Shown here: piece by piece, positions 1 through 9,456 of the stretch
Position numbering within the stretch: the stretch's first letter is position 1
How the letters are laid out: each line of letters begins with the position of its first letter
Assembly (NCBI RefSeq): GCF_900324475.1
Contig: NZ_LT992502.1
Coordinates: 2,976,001 to 3,040,000 of the forward strand
DNA: 64,000 nt
Origin: Enterobacter bugandensis
GTDB lineage: Bacteria; Pseudomonadota; Gammaproteobacteria; Enterobacterales; Enterobacteriaceae
Direction: 5' to 3'
Program-made: the position numbers and the translations under genes
Notes under the pieces: generated by a model
The model's input: only the letters and a program-made list of their open reading frames with translations
Databases searched by the model: none
What the model was told of the DNA's origin: nothing

Positions 1-1
1 C

Positions 2-589
2 GCGCCAGCCACACCGGTCGTGGCCGCAGCCGCTGAGAAACAGGACTTCGCCAGCGCCTCTTCGTCATCTTCGCCGACCGCTACCCTGGCGCCGATTATC
101 TCCAGCCATGCGGCCAGCCAGCCTGCCGCTACCGTTGCCACCGCCCCGGTGCTAAGCCAGCCTCTGGGCACACATGAATGGCAGCAGTCCCTGAGCCAGC
201 ACATCACCCTGTTCACTAAGCAGGGCCAGCAGACGGCGGAGCTGCGCCTGCACCCGGAGGATCTGGGCCAGGTGCAAATCTCGCTGAAGCTGGACGATAA
301 TCAGGCACAGCTGCAGATGGTCTCTGCGCACAGCCACGTACGCGCGGCGCTGGAAGCCGCGCTGCCGGTCCTGCGGACCTCGCTGGCGGAGAACGGCATT
401 CAGCTTTCTCAAAGCAGCGTCAGCAGCGAGAGCTTTGCCGGGCAACAACAGTCTTCATCCCAGCAGCACCATGCTTCACGCCCGGGCCAGCACGGCGGTT
501 TTAATGAAGAGAGCGATGAGCTCCTGCCGACCCCAGCCGCCCTGCAATCCGCGGCGCGCGGTAACGGTGCCGTAGACATCTTCGCCTAA
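2..589 (+). CDS. fliK: Flagellar hook-length control protein FliK, C-terminal part
   Basis: This is the C-terminal ~195 residues of FliK; the gene enters from beyond the left window edge, so its start is not visible. FliK is the secreted ruler that switches export from hook to filament substrates by contacting FlhB. The visible part has an Ala/Ser/Thr/Pro-rich linker, then the conserved substrate-switch domain with the [12 protein letters not shown] segment and the following region ending in a Gln/Ser-rich tail, as in enteric FliK. It is followed by fliL on the same strand after about 106 bases. Identification rests on the FliK_C signature and on the fliL-R genes that follow. Confidence 0.93.
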   Translation, partial: APATPVVAAAAEKQDFASASSSSSPTATLAPIISSHAASQPAATVATAPVLSQPLGTHEWQQSLSQHITLFTKQGQQTAELRLHPEDLGQVQISLKLDDNQAQLQMVSAHSHVRAALEAALPVLRTSLAENGIQLSQSSVSSESFAGQQQSSSQQHHASRPGQHGGFNEESDELLPTPAALQSAARGNGAVDIFA

Positions 590-695
590 ACGCCAGAGGT
601 AGCGTGATTATCCCCGTCTTTTCCACGCTTTGACGACGGCAGGACACGGGATAATCACCTTATTAAGCTGTACCGAAACAGGAAGCTCGTATCAG

Positions 696-1166
696 ATGAC
701 AGACTCCGCTATCACCAAAAAAAGCAAGCGTTCCATCTGGATCCCGCTGCTGGTGTTGATCACGCTCGCCGCCTGCGCTACCGCGGGCTATAGTTACTGG
801 CGTATGCAGCAGGAACCTTCAACCGCTGCGGCCAAAGCCGAACCTGCCCCACCGCCGGCGCCGGTCTTTTTCCCTCTGGACACCTTCACCGTTAACCTCG
901 GTGATGCGGATCGCGTGCTGTATGTCGGTATTACGCTGCGCCTGAAGGACGAAGCAACCCGCGCGCGCCTGAACGATTATCTGCCGGAAGTGCGTAGCCG
1001 CCTTCTCCTGCTGTTTTCTCGTCAGGACGCCTCCGCGCTGGCTACCGACGTGGGTAAGCAAAAGCTGGTCGACGCCATCAAGCAGACGCTGGCCACCCCG
1101 CTGGTAAACGGTCAACCTAAGCAGGAAGTCACTGACGTTCTGTACACAGCCTTTATTCTGCGGTAA
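696..1166 (+). CDS. fliL: Flagellar basal body-associated protein FliL
   Basis: FliL is a single-pass inner-membrane protein that surrounds the stator units of the flagellar motor and supports torque at high load. The 156-residue product has a short basic N-terminus (KKSKR), one transmembrane helix at about residues 14-32, a Pro/Ala-rich linker, then the conserved periplasmic domain with the [18 protein letters not shown] stretch and the terminal FILR. The start at 696 (MTDSAITKK) is chosen over the upstream in-frame start at 630 because it matches enteric FliL length (about 154) and has AGGAAG about ten bases upstream. fliM begins 4 bases after its stop. Confidence 0.95.
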   Translation: MTDSAITKKSKRSIWIPLLVLITLAACATAGYSYWRMQQEPSTAAAKAEPAPPPAPVFFPLDTFTVNLGDADRVLYVGITLRLKDEATRARLNDYLPEVRSRLLLLFSRQDASALATDVGKQKLVDAIKQTLATPLVNGQPKQEVTDVLYTAFILR

Positions 1167-1170
1167 CGAC

Positions 1171-2175
1171 ATGGGCGACAGTATTCTTTCTCAGGCAGAA
1201 ATCGACGCGCTGCTTAACGGCGACAGCGATAAGAGTGACGACCCGCAACCGGGTCTCACTGGCGACGATAATATTCGTCCTTACGATCCCAATACCCAGC
1301 GTCGCGTGGTACGTGAACGTCTGCAGGCGCTGGAGATCATTAACGAACGTTTTGCACGTCAGTTCCGTATGGGGCTGTTTAACCTGCTGCGTCGTAGCCC
1401 GGATATCACGGTCGGTGCGATCCGCATCCAGCCGTATCATGAGTTTGCCCGCAACCTGCCGGTGCCAACCAACCTTAACCTGATTCATCTGAAGCCGCTG
1501 CGCGGCACCGGTCTGGTGGTGTTTTCCCCAAGCCTGGTGTTCATCGCGGTGGATAACCTGTTCGGCGGCGACGGGCGTTTTCCGACCAAAGTGGAAGGTC
1601 GTGAATTTACCCACACCGAGCAGCGCGTCATTAACCGCATGCTGAAGCTGGCGCTGGAATCCTACAGCGACGCGTGGAAAGCGATTAACCCGCTGGAAGT
1701 GGAGTACGTCCGTTCTGAGATGCAGGTGAAATTTACCAATATCACCACCTCCCCGAACGATATCGTCGTCAATACGCCGTTCCACGTGGAGATCGGTAAC
1801 CTGACCGGTGAGTTCAATATCTGCCTGCCGTTCAGCATGATTGAACCGCTGCGCGAGCTGCTGGTTAACCCGCCGCTGGAGAACTCACGCAACGAAGATC
1901 AGAACTGGCGTGAAAACCTGGTGCGCCAGGTGCAGCACTCGCAGCTGGAGCTGGTGGCGAACTTTGCCGACATTTCGATGCGGTTATCCCAGATCCTGAA
2001 ATTACAACCCGGCGACGTTTTGCCGATAGACAAACCCGACCGCATTATTGCCCACGTAGATGGTGTCCCCGTACTTACAAGCCAGTACGGCACGATTAAC
2101 GGTCAGTATGCGTTACGCGTTGAGCACTTGATCAACCCGATTTTGAATTCGCTGAATGAGGAACAGCCCAAATGA
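1171..2175 (+). CDS. fliM: Flagellar motor switch protein FliM
   Basis: FliM is the C-ring protein that binds phospho-CheY and, with FliG and FliN, sets rotation direction. At 334 residues it has exactly the E. coli length. The N-terminal CheY-binding segment (ILSQAEIDALLNG) is intact, followed by the middle CheC-like domain with the GGxG-type NLFGGDGRFP motif and the C-terminal SpoA domain that pairs with FliN. The stop overlaps the fliN start by four bases (ATGA), which indicates translational coupling in the fliL-R operon. Confidence 0.97.
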   Translation: MGDSILSQAEIDALLNGDSDKSDDPQPGLTGDDNIRPYDPNTQRRVVRERLQALEIINERFARQFRMGLFNLLRRSPDITVGAIRIQPYHEFARNLPVPTNLNLIHLKPLRGTGLVVFSPSLVFIAVDNLFGGDGRFPTKVEGREFTHTEQRVINRMLKLALESYSDAWKAINPLEVEYVRSEMQVKFTNITTSPNDIVVNTPFHVEIGNLTGEFNICLPFSMIEPLRELLVNPPLENSRNEDQNWRENLVRQVQHSQLELVANFADISMRLSQILKLQPGDVLPIDKPDRIIAHVDGVPVLTSQYGTINGQYALRVEHLINPILNSLNEEQPK

Positions 2176-2585
2176 GTGACATGAACAATCCGTCCGATGA
2201 AAACAGCGGAGCACTGGACGATCTGTGGGCTGACGCGTTAAACGAGCAAAAAACGACTCCGACAAAAAGCGCGGCGGACGCGGTATTCCAGCAGTTAGGC
2301 GGCGGCGACGTCAGCGGCACGCTGCAGGACATCGACCTGATTATGGACATCCCGGTTAAGCTGACCGTTGAACTGGGACGCACCCGGATGACCATTAAAG
2401 AGCTTCTGCGCCTCACGCAGGGTTCCGTTGTGGCCCTTGACGGCCTGGCCGGCGAGCCGCTGGATATTCTGATCAACGGTTATCTGATTGCCCAGGGTGA
2501 AGTGGTGGTAGTTGCCGATAAATACGGCGTGCGCATCACCGACATCATCACCCCGTCTGAACGCATGCGTCGTCTGAGCCGTTAA
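2172..2585 (+). CDS. fliN: Flagellar motor switch protein FliN
   Basis: FliN forms the lower part of the flagellar C-ring and helps dock FliH-FliI to the export gate. The 137-residue product matches the family length. A variable acidic N-terminal ~50 residues is followed by the SpoA domain, with the typical DIPVKLTVELGRTRM and LDGLAGEPLDILING segments. It starts inside the fliM stop and is followed two bases later by fliO. Confidence 0.97.
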   Translation: MSDMNNPSDENSGALDDLWADALNEQKTTPTKSAADAVFQQLGGGDVSGTLQDIDLIMDIPVKLTVELGRTRMTIKELLRLTQGSVVALDGLAGEPLDILINGYLIAQGEVVVVADKYGVRITDIITPSERMRRLSR

Positions 2586-2587
2586 GC

Positions 2588-2962
2588 ATGAAAACCCAGG
2601 CAACAATATCACAGCCTTCCGCCGTTCCCGGCTCCCCGCTGCTCCAGGTGAGCGGGGCGCTGTTCGGTATTATTGCCTTTATTCTTATCGCCGCCTGGCT
2701 GGCAAAGCGTTTTGGCCTGGCGGGTAAAACTGCCGGCACCCGCGGCCTGAAGGTCAGCGCCAGCACGACGCTTGGGCCGCGCGAACGCGTGGTCATCGTC
2801 GATGTGGAAGATGCGCGTCTGGTTCTGGGCGTAACCGGCTCAAACATTAACGTATTACATAAACTGCCGCCCGCCCCGGTCACGGTGGACGAGCGCGCAC
2901 AAGCCCCTGCGGATTTTCAGTCCGTCATGAAGAGTTTGCTTAAGCGTTCCGGGAGAACCTGA
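2588..2962 (+). CDS. fliO: Flagellar biosynthetic protein FliO
   Basis: FliO is a small membrane protein that promotes assembly of the FliP ring during export-gate construction. The 124-residue product has one transmembrane helix at about residues 20-42 and a C-terminal cytoplasmic domain with the [17 protein letters not shown] segment typical of enteric FliO. It has no clear Shine-Dalgarno of its own directly upstream, so it probably depends on coupling to fliN. Its stop overlaps the fliP start by one base. Confidence 0.94.
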   Translation: MKTQATISQPSAVPGSPLLQVSGALFGIIAFILIAAWLAKRFGLAGKTAGTRGLKVSASTTLGPRERVVIVDVEDARLVLGVTGSNINVLHKLPPAPVTVDERAQAPADFQSVMKSLLKRSGRT

Positions 2963-3699
2963 TGCGCCGTTTGTTATCCCTGACGCTTGCGGGCGTTGGC
3001 CTGTTTGCTCCTGCAGTTTATGCGCAGCTGCCCGGTCTGGTTTCCACGCCGATTGCGGGTGGCGGCCAGAGCTGGTCGCTCCCGGTTCAGACGCTGGTCT
3101 TCATCACCTCGCTGACCTTTATTCCGGCCATTCTGCTGATGATGACCAGCTTTACCCGCATCATCATCGTTTTTGGTCTGCTGCGAAACGCGCTGGGCAC
3201 CCCTTCGGCGCCGCCAAACCAGGTGCTTCTGGGGCTGGCGCTGTTTTTGACCTTTTTCATCATGTCGCCGGTGATCGATAAGATTTATACCGACGCCTAC
3301 CAGCCGTTCAGCGAAGACAAAATTTCGATGCAGGAGGCGCTGGAAAAAGGCGCGCAGCCGCTGCGGGAATTTATGCTGCGCCAGACGCGCGAGGCGGACC
3401 TGGCCCTCTTCGCCCGTCTGTCCAACACCGGCGAGCTGCAGGGCCCGGAAGCGGTACCGATGCGCATTCTGCTGCCGGCCTATGTCACCAGCGAGCTGAA
3501 AACCGCGTTCCAGATTGGCTTTACCATCTTTATTCCGTTCCTGATTATCGACCTGGTGATCGCCAGCGTCCTGATGGCGCTCGGGATGATGATGGTGCCG
3601 CCCGCCACCATTGCCCTGCCCTTTAAGATCATGCTTTTTGTGCTGGTCGACGGCTGGCAGCTGCTGGTCAGCTCGCTGGCGCAAAGTTTTTACAGTTAA
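2962..3699 (+). CDS. fliP: Flagellar export gate protein FliP
   Basis: FliP forms the core pentamer of the FliPQR type III export gate in the inner membrane. The 245-residue product has a cleavable signal peptide (about residues 1-21, ending AVYA), then four hydrophobic helices. The conserved signatures [20 protein letters not shown] and the C-terminal LVDGWQLLV segment are present. Length equals the E. coli protein. It is within the tightly packed fliO-P-Q-R part of the operon. Confidence 0.97.
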   Translation: MRRLLSLTLAGVGLFAPAVYAQLPGLVSTPIAGGGQSWSLPVQTLVFITSLTFIPAILLMMTSFTRIIIVFGLLRNALGTPSAPPNQVLLGLALFLTFFIMSPVIDKIYTDAYQPFSEDKISMQEALEKGAQPLREFMLRQTREADLALFARLSNTGELQGPEAVPMRILLPAYVTSELKTAFQIGFTIFIPFLIIDLVIASVLMALGMMMVPPATIALPFKIMLFVLVDGWQLLVSSLAQSFYS

Positions 3700-3708
3700 G
3701 GAACGGCA

Positions 3709-3978
3709 ATGACACCCGAATCGGTCATGATGATGGGCACGGAAGCGATGAAAATCGCCATTGCCGTTGCCGCGCCGCTGCTGCTTGTCGCGCTGGTTAC
3801 CGGTCTGATCATCAGTATTCTCCAGGCCGCCACGCAGATTAACGAAATGACGCTGTCGTTCATCCCGAAAATCATCGCCGTGTTCGTGGCGATTATCGTG
3901 GCCGGGCCGTGGATGCTGAACCTGCTGCTGGACTATATGCGCAACCTGTTTACCAATCTGCCGTACATCATCGGCTGA
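3709..3978 (+). CDS. fliQ: Flagellar export gate protein FliQ
   Basis: FliQ is an 89-residue export-gate subunit with two transmembrane helices (about residues 15-38 and 52-76). The conserved [20 protein letters not shown] segment of the FliQ/SctS family is visible. An AAGGA Shine-Dalgarno lies just upstream of the ATG. It lies 9 bases after fliP and 7 bases before fliR. Confidence 0.97.
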   Translation: MTPESVMMMGTEAMKIAIAVAAPLLLVALVTGLIISILQAATQINEMTLSFIPKIIAVFVAIIVAGPWMLNLLLDYMRNLFTNLPYIIG

Positions 3979-3985
3979 CCTGACG

Positions 3986-4771
3986 ATGCTGCACTTCACC
4001 AGCGACCAGTGGGTTCAGTGGCTCGGCGTCTATTTCTGGCCGATGCTGCGCATTCTGGCGCTGATCTCCACCGCCCCCATTCTCAGCGAGAAATCGATCC
4101 CCAAGCGCGTTAAGGTGGGGCTGGGCATTATCATCACCATTATCGTCGCCCCTTCCCTGCCACCCGTGGATATTCCCATCTTCTCGGCTAACGCGGTATG
4201 GGTCGCTTTACAGCAGGTGATGATTGGCGTCGCCGTGGGCTTTACCATGCAGCTCGCCTTCGCCGCCGTGCGCACGGCCGGCGAGTTGATTGGCCTGCAG
4301 ATGGGGCTATCGTTCGCCACGTTTGTCGATCCCGGCAGCCATCTCAACATGCCGGTGCTGGCGCGCATCATCGATCTGCTCGCCATGCTGCTGTTTCTGT
4401 CGCTCAACGGTCATCTGTGGCTCATCTCCATGCTGGTGGATACTTTCCATACGCTGCCGATCGGTGATAACCCGGTCAACAGCAATGCCTTCCTCGCGCT
4501 GACCCGCGCGGCGGGGCTGATCTTCCTCAACGGTCTGATGCTGGCTCTGCCGATCATCACCCTGCTGCTCACCGTCAACCTGGCATTAGGCTTGCTGAAC
4601 AGAATGGCACCGCAGCTCTCGGTGTTTGTGATTGGTTTTCCGCTAACGTTGACGGTCGGAATTTTATTAATGTCATTACTGATGCCCCTTATCGCCCCCT
4701 TCTGTGAACATTTATTCGGCGAGATATTCAATCTGTTAGCGGATATTGTCAGCGAATTGCCACGTAAATAA
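3986..4771 (+). CDS. fliR: Flagellar export gate protein FliR
   Basis: FliR is the last subunit of the FliPQR export gate and stacks on the FliP pentamer and FlhB. The 261-residue product is almost entirely hydrophobic with six or more predicted helices and family segments such as [17 protein letters not shown]. It is the last gene of the fliL-R operon. The following 294 bases belong to the rcsA promoter region, and I see no strong hairpin directly after the stop. Confidence 0.97.
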   Translation: MLHFTSDQWVQWLGVYFWPMLRILALISTAPILSEKSIPKRVKVGLGIIITIIVAPSLPPVDIPIFSANAVWVALQQVMIGVAVGFTMQLAFAAVRTAGELIGLQMGLSFATFVDPGSHLNMPVLARIIDLLAMLLFLSLNGHLWLISMLVDTFHTLPIGDNPVNSNAFLALTRAAGLIFLNGLMLALPIITLLLTVNLALGLLNRMAPQLSVFVIGFPLTLTVGILLMSLLMPLIAPFCEHLFGEIFNLLADIVSELPRK

Positions 4772-4798
4772 TAGTCCTCACGGTTGCTATTGTCTTTC

Positions 4799-4812
4799 TG
4801 AGGATATTCCTA
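4799..4812 (+). promoter_or_regulatory. RcsAB box-like sequence (distal, upstream of rcsA)
   Basis: The 14 bases TGAGGATATTCCTA match 12 of 14 positions of the RcsAB consensus TAAGAATATTCCTA. The site lies about 250 bases upstream of rcsA and about 30 bases after the fliR stop. It is weaker support than the proximal site because of its distance from the gene. Confidence 0.45.
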
Positions 4813-4902
4813 AAATAAAACGCGAAAAACATCTTCCAGGATATATCTGACGCGGTTTAAATGTTTCTAACCACCTCACAATACTTAATATTTACTTTAC
4901 TT

Positions 4903-4916
4903 TAAGAAGATTCCTG
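4903..4916 (+). promoter_or_regulatory. RcsAB box upstream of rcsA
   Basis: TAAGAAGATTCCTG matches the RcsAB consensus TAAGAATATTCCTA at 12 of 14 positions. It sits about 150 bases upstream of the rcsA start, where enteric rcsA promoters carry an RcsAB autoactivation site. Binding and autoregulation are inferred from family knowledge. Confidence 0.75.
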
Positions 4917-5065
4917 GCAAATTATACGTAACTTTACGGGATAGTGAGTCCGCCTGAAAGTCTTTGTCATGCTCACAGGTTTATTATTTTTTTCCATCCC
5001 GTATGGCTGTTTTGAGCTCTCAGGCAGATGGTGAATTATCGTTACGCATTGAGTGAGGGTATGCC

Positions 5066-5689
5066 ATGTCAACGATCATTATGGATTTATGCAGCTACAC
5101 CCGGCTAGGGTTAACCGGGTACCTGGCAAGCAGAGGGGTAAGAAAGAGAGACATCAACGATGCACACACCGTTGAAGAACTCGCAGCCGCTTGTGACGAA
5201 CTCAAACCAGGCGTGGTGTTTATTAATGAGGACTGTTTCATTCACGATCCAGCCAACAGTCAGCACATTAAGCAAATCATTAATCAGCATCCAAAAACCC
5301 TGTTTATTGTTTTTATGGCGATCGCGAATATCCATTTCGATGAGTATTTGTTGGTCCGTAAAAATTTATTGATCAGTTCTAAGTCGATTAAACCCGAGTC
5401 GCTGGATGACATTCTGGGTGATTATTTGAATAAAGAAGTTAAAAATGTAGGAGCGGTTAACTTACCCACCCTTTCATTAAGCAGGACTGAATCAAGTATG
5501 CTGCGAATGTGGATGGCTGGACAAGGGACTATTCAGATCTCTGACCAGATGAATATTAAAGCGAAAACCGTTTCGTCACACAAAGGAAATATTAAAAGGA
5601 AAATTAAAACGCATAATAAGCAAGTGATCTATCACGTGGTACGTCTGACCGATAATGTGACGAACGGGATTTTCGTCAACATGCGTTAG
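5066..5689 (+). CDS. rcsA: Colanic acid capsule activator RcsA
   Basis: RcsA is the auxiliary DNA-binding partner of RcsB. The heterodimer activates capsule genes and represses flhDC. The 207-residue product has the E. coli length and an almost unchanged C-terminal LuxR-type helix-turn-helix (about residues 138-195, with [20 protein letters not shown]). The N-terminal pseudo-receiver domain is more divergent. The start at 5066 has GAGGG eight bases upstream. Two RcsAB-like boxes lie upstream. In other enterics the protein is unstable through Lon and its expression is H-NS silenced and relieved by DsrA, which is encoded nearby. Confidence 0.97.
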   Translation: MSTIIMDLCSYTRLGLTGYLASRGVRKRDINDAHTVEELAAACDELKPGVVFINEDCFIHDPANSQHIKQIINQHPKTLFIVFMAIANIHFDEYLLVRKNLLISSKSIKPESLDDILGDYLNKEVKNVGAVNLPTLSLSRTESSMLRMWMAGQGTIQISDQMNIKAKTVSSHKGNIKRKIKTHNKQVIYHVVRLTDNVTNGIFVNMR

Positions 5690-5719
5690 TGGCTTAAACC
5701 CCTTTGCACCCTACCTTTG

Positions 5720-5740
5720 ATCTCTGGCCTGGCCAGAGAT
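5720..5740 (+). terminator. Rho-independent terminator after rcsA
   Basis: ATCTCTGGCC and GGCCAGAGAT form a hairpin followed by TTTTGCTTTT, 31 bases after the rcsA stop. It could also serve as a weak bidirectional terminator for dsrB on the opposite strand. Confidence 0.8.
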
Positions 5741-5791
5741 TTTTGCTTTTGCAGACGTGGTCGGGCACGCGCAATGCCACCCGACGCTGTA

Positions 5792-6336
<545 letters not shown>

Positions 6337-6342
6337 CACGAA

Positions 6343-6432
6343 AAAAATCCCGGTCATGGGGATGGCCGGGATCAAAACTTGCTTATGCAAGAAGCACTTG
6401 AAAATTCGTTACACCAGGAAATCTGATGTACA
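6343..6432 (-). ncRNA. dsrA: Small regulatory RNA DsrA
   Basis: On the minus strand this region reads as the Hfq-dependent DsrA RNA. The 5' stem-loop segment with CAGATTTCCTGGTGTAACGA, which opens the rpoS leader and promotes RpoS translation, is conserved. It is followed by the middle stem with AAGTGCTTCTTGC, which contacts hns, and a 3' terminator hairpin ATCCCGG/CCGGGAT with a T-run. The terminator loop and middle stem differ from E. coli by a few substitutions. Position between yodD and mpgP on the minus strand is the same as in E. coli. Ends are placed by alignment from memory to about two bases. Confidence 0.93.
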
Positions 6433-6436
6433 AATA

Positions 6437-6465
6437 ACACTATCCCCAACGATTTTGCATGACAA
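6437..6465 (-). promoter_or_regulatory. Sigma-70 promoter of dsrA
   Basis: On the minus strand a -35 TTGTCA (6465-6460) is separated by 17 bases from a -10 TAGTGT (6442-6437), placing the start near 6432. E. coli dsrA is known for temperature-dependent transcription from a promoter at this position. Confidence 0.65.
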
Positions 6466-6591
6466 GCATATATTCTTACGATGAATATAATATTTTTAAC
6501 ATAATCGTTTTGGTTATGAGCAACAACATGCGCCGAATGCGGGTTTGGCTGGATCGGTTCTCCTCAATCCGGTTTAAGTCCAGATATTTTT

Positions 6592-6605
6592 TAGGAATAT
6601 TCTTA
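6592..6605 (-). promoter_or_regulatory. Perfect RcsAB consensus box upstream of mpgP
   Basis: The plus strand reads TAGGAATATTCTTA, the exact reverse complement of the RcsAB consensus TAAGAATATTCCTA. It lies 31 bases upstream of mpgP and about 160 bases behind the dsrA promoter. Which gene, if any, it controls cannot be told from sequence. Confidence 0.65.
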
Positions 6606-6636
6606 GATTAAGGCTCATTCGTTTTCGGGAGTTACT

Positions 6637-7437
6637 ATGCTTTCACTCCGGGGTCCCCTGCTGATTTTTTCCGATCTGAATGGGTCGCTGCTGGATATTC
6701 ATACCTATGAGTGGCAGCCCGCAATGCCGTGGCTGGATAAACTGCAGGACAACCAGGTGCCGGTGATTCTTTGCAGCAGCAAGAGCGCAGCAGAAATGCT
6801 GGATATTCAGCAGGATCTGGGTCTGGAAGGGTTACCGTTTATCGCTGAGAACGGCGCGGTGATTCAGCCTGACGTGCGCTGGGAAATGGGTCAGCGCCAC
6901 ATCAACGGCATGACGCACCGGGAGATTCGTCCGCTTATTGAGCAAATCCGCCAGCAGGCGGGCTTCAAATTCACCACCTTTGACGACGTGGACGAACGCG
7001 TCATTAGCGAATGGACGGGGGTGACCCGCTACCGGGCGGCGCTTGCCCGCAAGCATGACGCCTCCGTCACGCTCATCTGGCGTGATTCCGACGAAGCCAT
7101 GGCCCGGTTTGAAGCGGCGCTGACGCAACGCGGGCTGAAATGCCTGCAGGGTGCCCGTTTCTGGCATATTCTCGATGCCGGCTGCGGTAAGGACGTTGCG
7201 GCTAACTGGCTAATCGCGCAGTACCGTGAACGAGAAAATATTGAACCCACGACCCTGGGGCTCGGCGATGGGCCGAACGACGCGCCGCTGCTGGACAGCG
7301 TGGACTTCGCGGTGGTGATTAAAGGGATAAACCGGCAGGGTATTACGTTACGGGACGATAACCCCCGCCGGGTTTATCACACCCGGCAGGCGGGACCGCT
7401 CGGCTGGCAGGAGGGGCTGGATCACTTTTTGTCATGA
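6637..7437 (+). CDS. mpgP: Mannosyl-3-phosphoglycerate phosphatase-like HAD protein with altered motif I
   Basis: This 266-residue HAD-superfamily protein is orthologous by position and sequence to E. coli MpgP (YedP), a predicted mannosyl-3-phosphoglycerate phosphatase. Motif I, normally DLDGT, reads DLNGS here (residues about 13-17; codons GAT CTG AAT GGG TCG), so the second catalytic aspartate is Asn and the Thr is Ser. Motif II (CSSK), the Cof-type cap segment and motif IV ([13 protein letters not shown]) are intact. Loss of the general acid/base Asp would be expected to lower or alter activity. The 3' end overlaps dgcQ on the opposite strand by 16 bases. Confidence 0.88.
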   Translation: MLSLRGPLLIFSDLNGSLLDIHTYEWQPAMPWLDKLQDNQVPVILCSSKSAAEMLDIQQDLGLEGLPFIAENGAVIQPDVRWEMGQRHINGMTHREIRPLIEQIRQQAGFKFTTFDDVDERVISEWTGVTRYRAALARKHDASVTLIWRDSDEAMARFEAALTQRGLKCLQGARFWHILDAGCGKDVAANWLIAQYRERENIEPTTLGLGDGPNDAPLLDSVDFAVVIKGINRQGITLRDDNPRRVYHTRQAGPLGWQEGLDHFLS

Positions 7438-9128
7438 TCGTGCCAGACAACCCGGTTACGTCCGTCCTGTTTAGCTTTATATAACCGGGCATCCGCCACG
7501 GACTGCAGCTGTTCAAAATCGTAGTTACCCGTTTCATCCGCGCTGCTGACGCCCAGTGACGCGCTGATGCGCAGGGTGGTGCTTTTCTTCACCAGGATCT
7601 CCTTACTGTTGATCCGGCAGCGTATACGGTCGGCGACGCCTTTCGCCTCCTCCAGACCGATCCCCGGCAGGACGACACAGAACTCTTCTCCACCGACGCG
7701 CCCGGCCACATCATTCTTGCGTAACGCGCTGGCAATCACGCCTGCCGTATGGGAAAGCACCTTATCACCGGCCTGATGGCCGAAACGGTCGTTGATGTTT
7801 TTAAAATGGTCGAGATCGATCTGAATCACCGAGAACGGCAGCGACTGCTGACGACAGGTTTCCGCCAGCAGTTTTGCGCGGTCGAACAGCGCGCCGCGGT
7901 TATTGAGCCGGGTCAGCGGATCGTGCCAGGCCTGCCACTGGAGCGAGTGCTGAAGCGTATACATGTTACTCACCATCCGACGGATCACCAGCCACGAGAT
8001 CAACAGCATGGCGGTAAAGAGCGCCCACAGCAGCGCCAGCACGATGCTGATACTGCCGAAATCGTCCTGTACCCCTTCATGCAGCGTGTGGATCCGCAAG
8101 ACGACGCCATCGAAGTGATCGAGCCGCTCCCAGGTAATAAACCGGCTCCCGAGGCGGATACCGCCGCCGGTATCGTGCTCAATCGCGTGGGCAATCTGCG
8201 CCGTTTCGCGTTCGTCAAACTGGTTAACCGGGCTTCCCGCATGGGCTGAGGTGGCAATCATATTGAGCCGGGTATCGTACAGCTGATACTCCCCCTCCGT
8301 CCGCTCTTCCGTCGCGTCGGTCAGCAGACGCTGCATCGTGTCTAAGGTAAAATCCATCGCCACGACGCCATACCAGTAATGATCGAAGTAGATGGGGACG
8401 CTGGCGGTGATCGTTCGTTTATCCCCGGTCCAGAATGAGGCTGTGGAGATAAACCAGCGCACGGCGCGCGCGCGATTGTTACGCTCTGACTGCTGGGTAA
8501 ACCAGGACTGCGTGACCAGATGATAATAGCGGGCGGTAATATCATCCTCCCGATCCGGCGTATCCGTGGAAAGGTAAAACCCGGCGCGAGAGACGTAGAG
8601 CACCCGCGTTTCCGTTTGCGCTCTCGATGACGCCAGCCTGAGCAGATACCCCACTTCAAGCGCGGCAGAAATTTCATGACTGATGCGATCGGCGTCCCGA
8701 TTCAGAAGCGTGGTTTTATCCACGAACGCGTCCGAGACCCCGTTAATGGGAAGCGTGCGCTTTTTATCAACGGCAAGCTGCCAGGTGGGAAGCATGCGGA
8801 CGGCATTAAAGCGTGACACCGCGTCCTGTAAGACATCAAAGGCCAGCGGCGTCTCGATCGCATCACGCATGCCCTGGCGAAATAACAGCATCCTGTCGAC
8901 GCTGTTCTGTAACTGCCTGTCCAGCGAGCTGGCCACGGTTTCCAGGTGGTTGCGCTGGCTGGAGATATACGCCTCTTCGAGGACCACCACTTCACGCCAG
9001 GTCAGGAGGGTTGAAAACACCAGGACAGTGATAAAACAGAGGTTAACAATCAAACCCGGATTGCTACGCTTATGCAGCCATTGCAGAAAAGTTCGTCTTA
9101 CAACAAAGGTATCGCGCTGCACACACAC
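7422..9128 (-). CDS. dgcQ: Diguanylate cyclase DgcQ
   Basis: This membrane diguanylate cyclase makes c-di-GMP and is orthologous to E. coli DgcQ (YedQ, 564 residues; here 568). Order: N-terminal transmembrane helix (about residues 27-45), a large periplasmic sensor region, a second helix at about 355-378, then a GGDEF domain. The active-site motif GGEEF is present, and the inhibitory I-site RxxD (RKND) lies five residues before it. The only start codons near the frame beginning are GTGs in a GTGTGTG run at 9122-9128, preceded by AGGGAG, so the exact start is uncertain by up to six bases. E. coli DgcQ affects cellulose and biofilm. Confidence 0.93.
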   Translation of the reverse strand: MCVQRDTFVVRRTFLQWLHKRSNPGLIVNLCFITVLVFSTLLTWREVVVLEEAYISSQRNHLETVASSLDRQLQNSVDRMLLFRQGMRDAIETPLAFDVLQDAVSRFNAVRMLPTWQLAVDKKRTLPINGVSDAFVDKTTLLNRDADRISHEISAALEVGYLLRLASSRAQTETRVLYVSRAGFYLSTDTPDREDDITARYYHLVTQSWFTQQSERNNRARAVRWFISTASFWTGDKRTITASVPIYFDHYWYGVVAMDFTLDTMQRLLTDATEERTEGEYQLYDTRLNMIATSAHAGSPVNQFDERETAQIAHAIEHDTGGGIRLGSRFITWERLDHFDGVVLRIHTLHEGVQDDFGSISIVLALLWALFTAMLLISWLVIRRMVSNMYTLQHSLQWQAWHDPLTRLNNRGALFDRAKLLAETCRQQSLPFSVIQIDLDHFKNINDRFGHQAGDKVLSHTAGVIASALRKNDVAGRVGGEEFCVVLPGIGLEEAKGVADRIRCRINSKEILVKKSTTLRISASLGVSSADETGNYDFEQLQSVADARLYKAKQDGRNRVVWHDHDKK

Positions 9129-9166
9129 TCCCTGATTACTGCCTTACACCCGGTACTTCAGGTAAA

Positions 9167-9189
9167 AACGCCCGGCAAAGCCGGGCGTT
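9167..9189 (-). terminator. Terminator downstream of yodC
   Basis: AACGCCCGGC and GCCGGGCGTT form a 10-base-pair hairpin. Read on the minus strand it is followed by TTTTACC. It separates yodC from dgcQ. Confidence 0.75.
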
Positions 9190-9195
9190 ATGTGA

Positions 9196-9378
9196 TTAAG
9201 CCTGATCGTGCTTGCGCTGGCCGTCACCCGGCTGAAGCTCATCTTCACGAAAGGCTTCCTGTTTAATGCTGTAGCCATCATGCCACCGACATTCCACCAT
9301 TCCGCTGGAATACCCGGTGACAATCATGCGCGGGCCGCCCTTCTTAGGCTTAACTTCATCACTGACCAAAAAGACCAT
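9196..9378 (-). CDS. yodC: DUF2158 family protein YodC
   Basis: This 60-residue soluble protein matches E. coli YodC, a small SH3-like protein of unknown function. The central GGPRMIVTGYSSGMVECRW is the family signature (around residues 14-32) and is followed by the YSIKQEAFREDEL segment. AGGAGGCAGGT precedes the ATG. It is a separate unit upstream of dgcQ with its own terminator. Confidence 0.93.
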   Translation of the reverse strand: MVFLVSDEVKPKKGGPRMIVTGYSSGMVECRWHDGYSIKQEAFREDELQPGDGQRKHDQA

Positions 9379-9456
9379 ACCTGCCTCCTGTATCAGGGTG
9401 AAACTGTTTCAATTTAGACGAGGAATGGTCTTTTTGCACCCTGCGACGGGTAACAA

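Noticed and set aside
2974..3999. 341-codon minus-strand frame across fliP-fliQ
   Set aside because: Its composition (many His, Gln, Asn, Arg) is typical of antisense reading of hydrophobic membrane protein genes.
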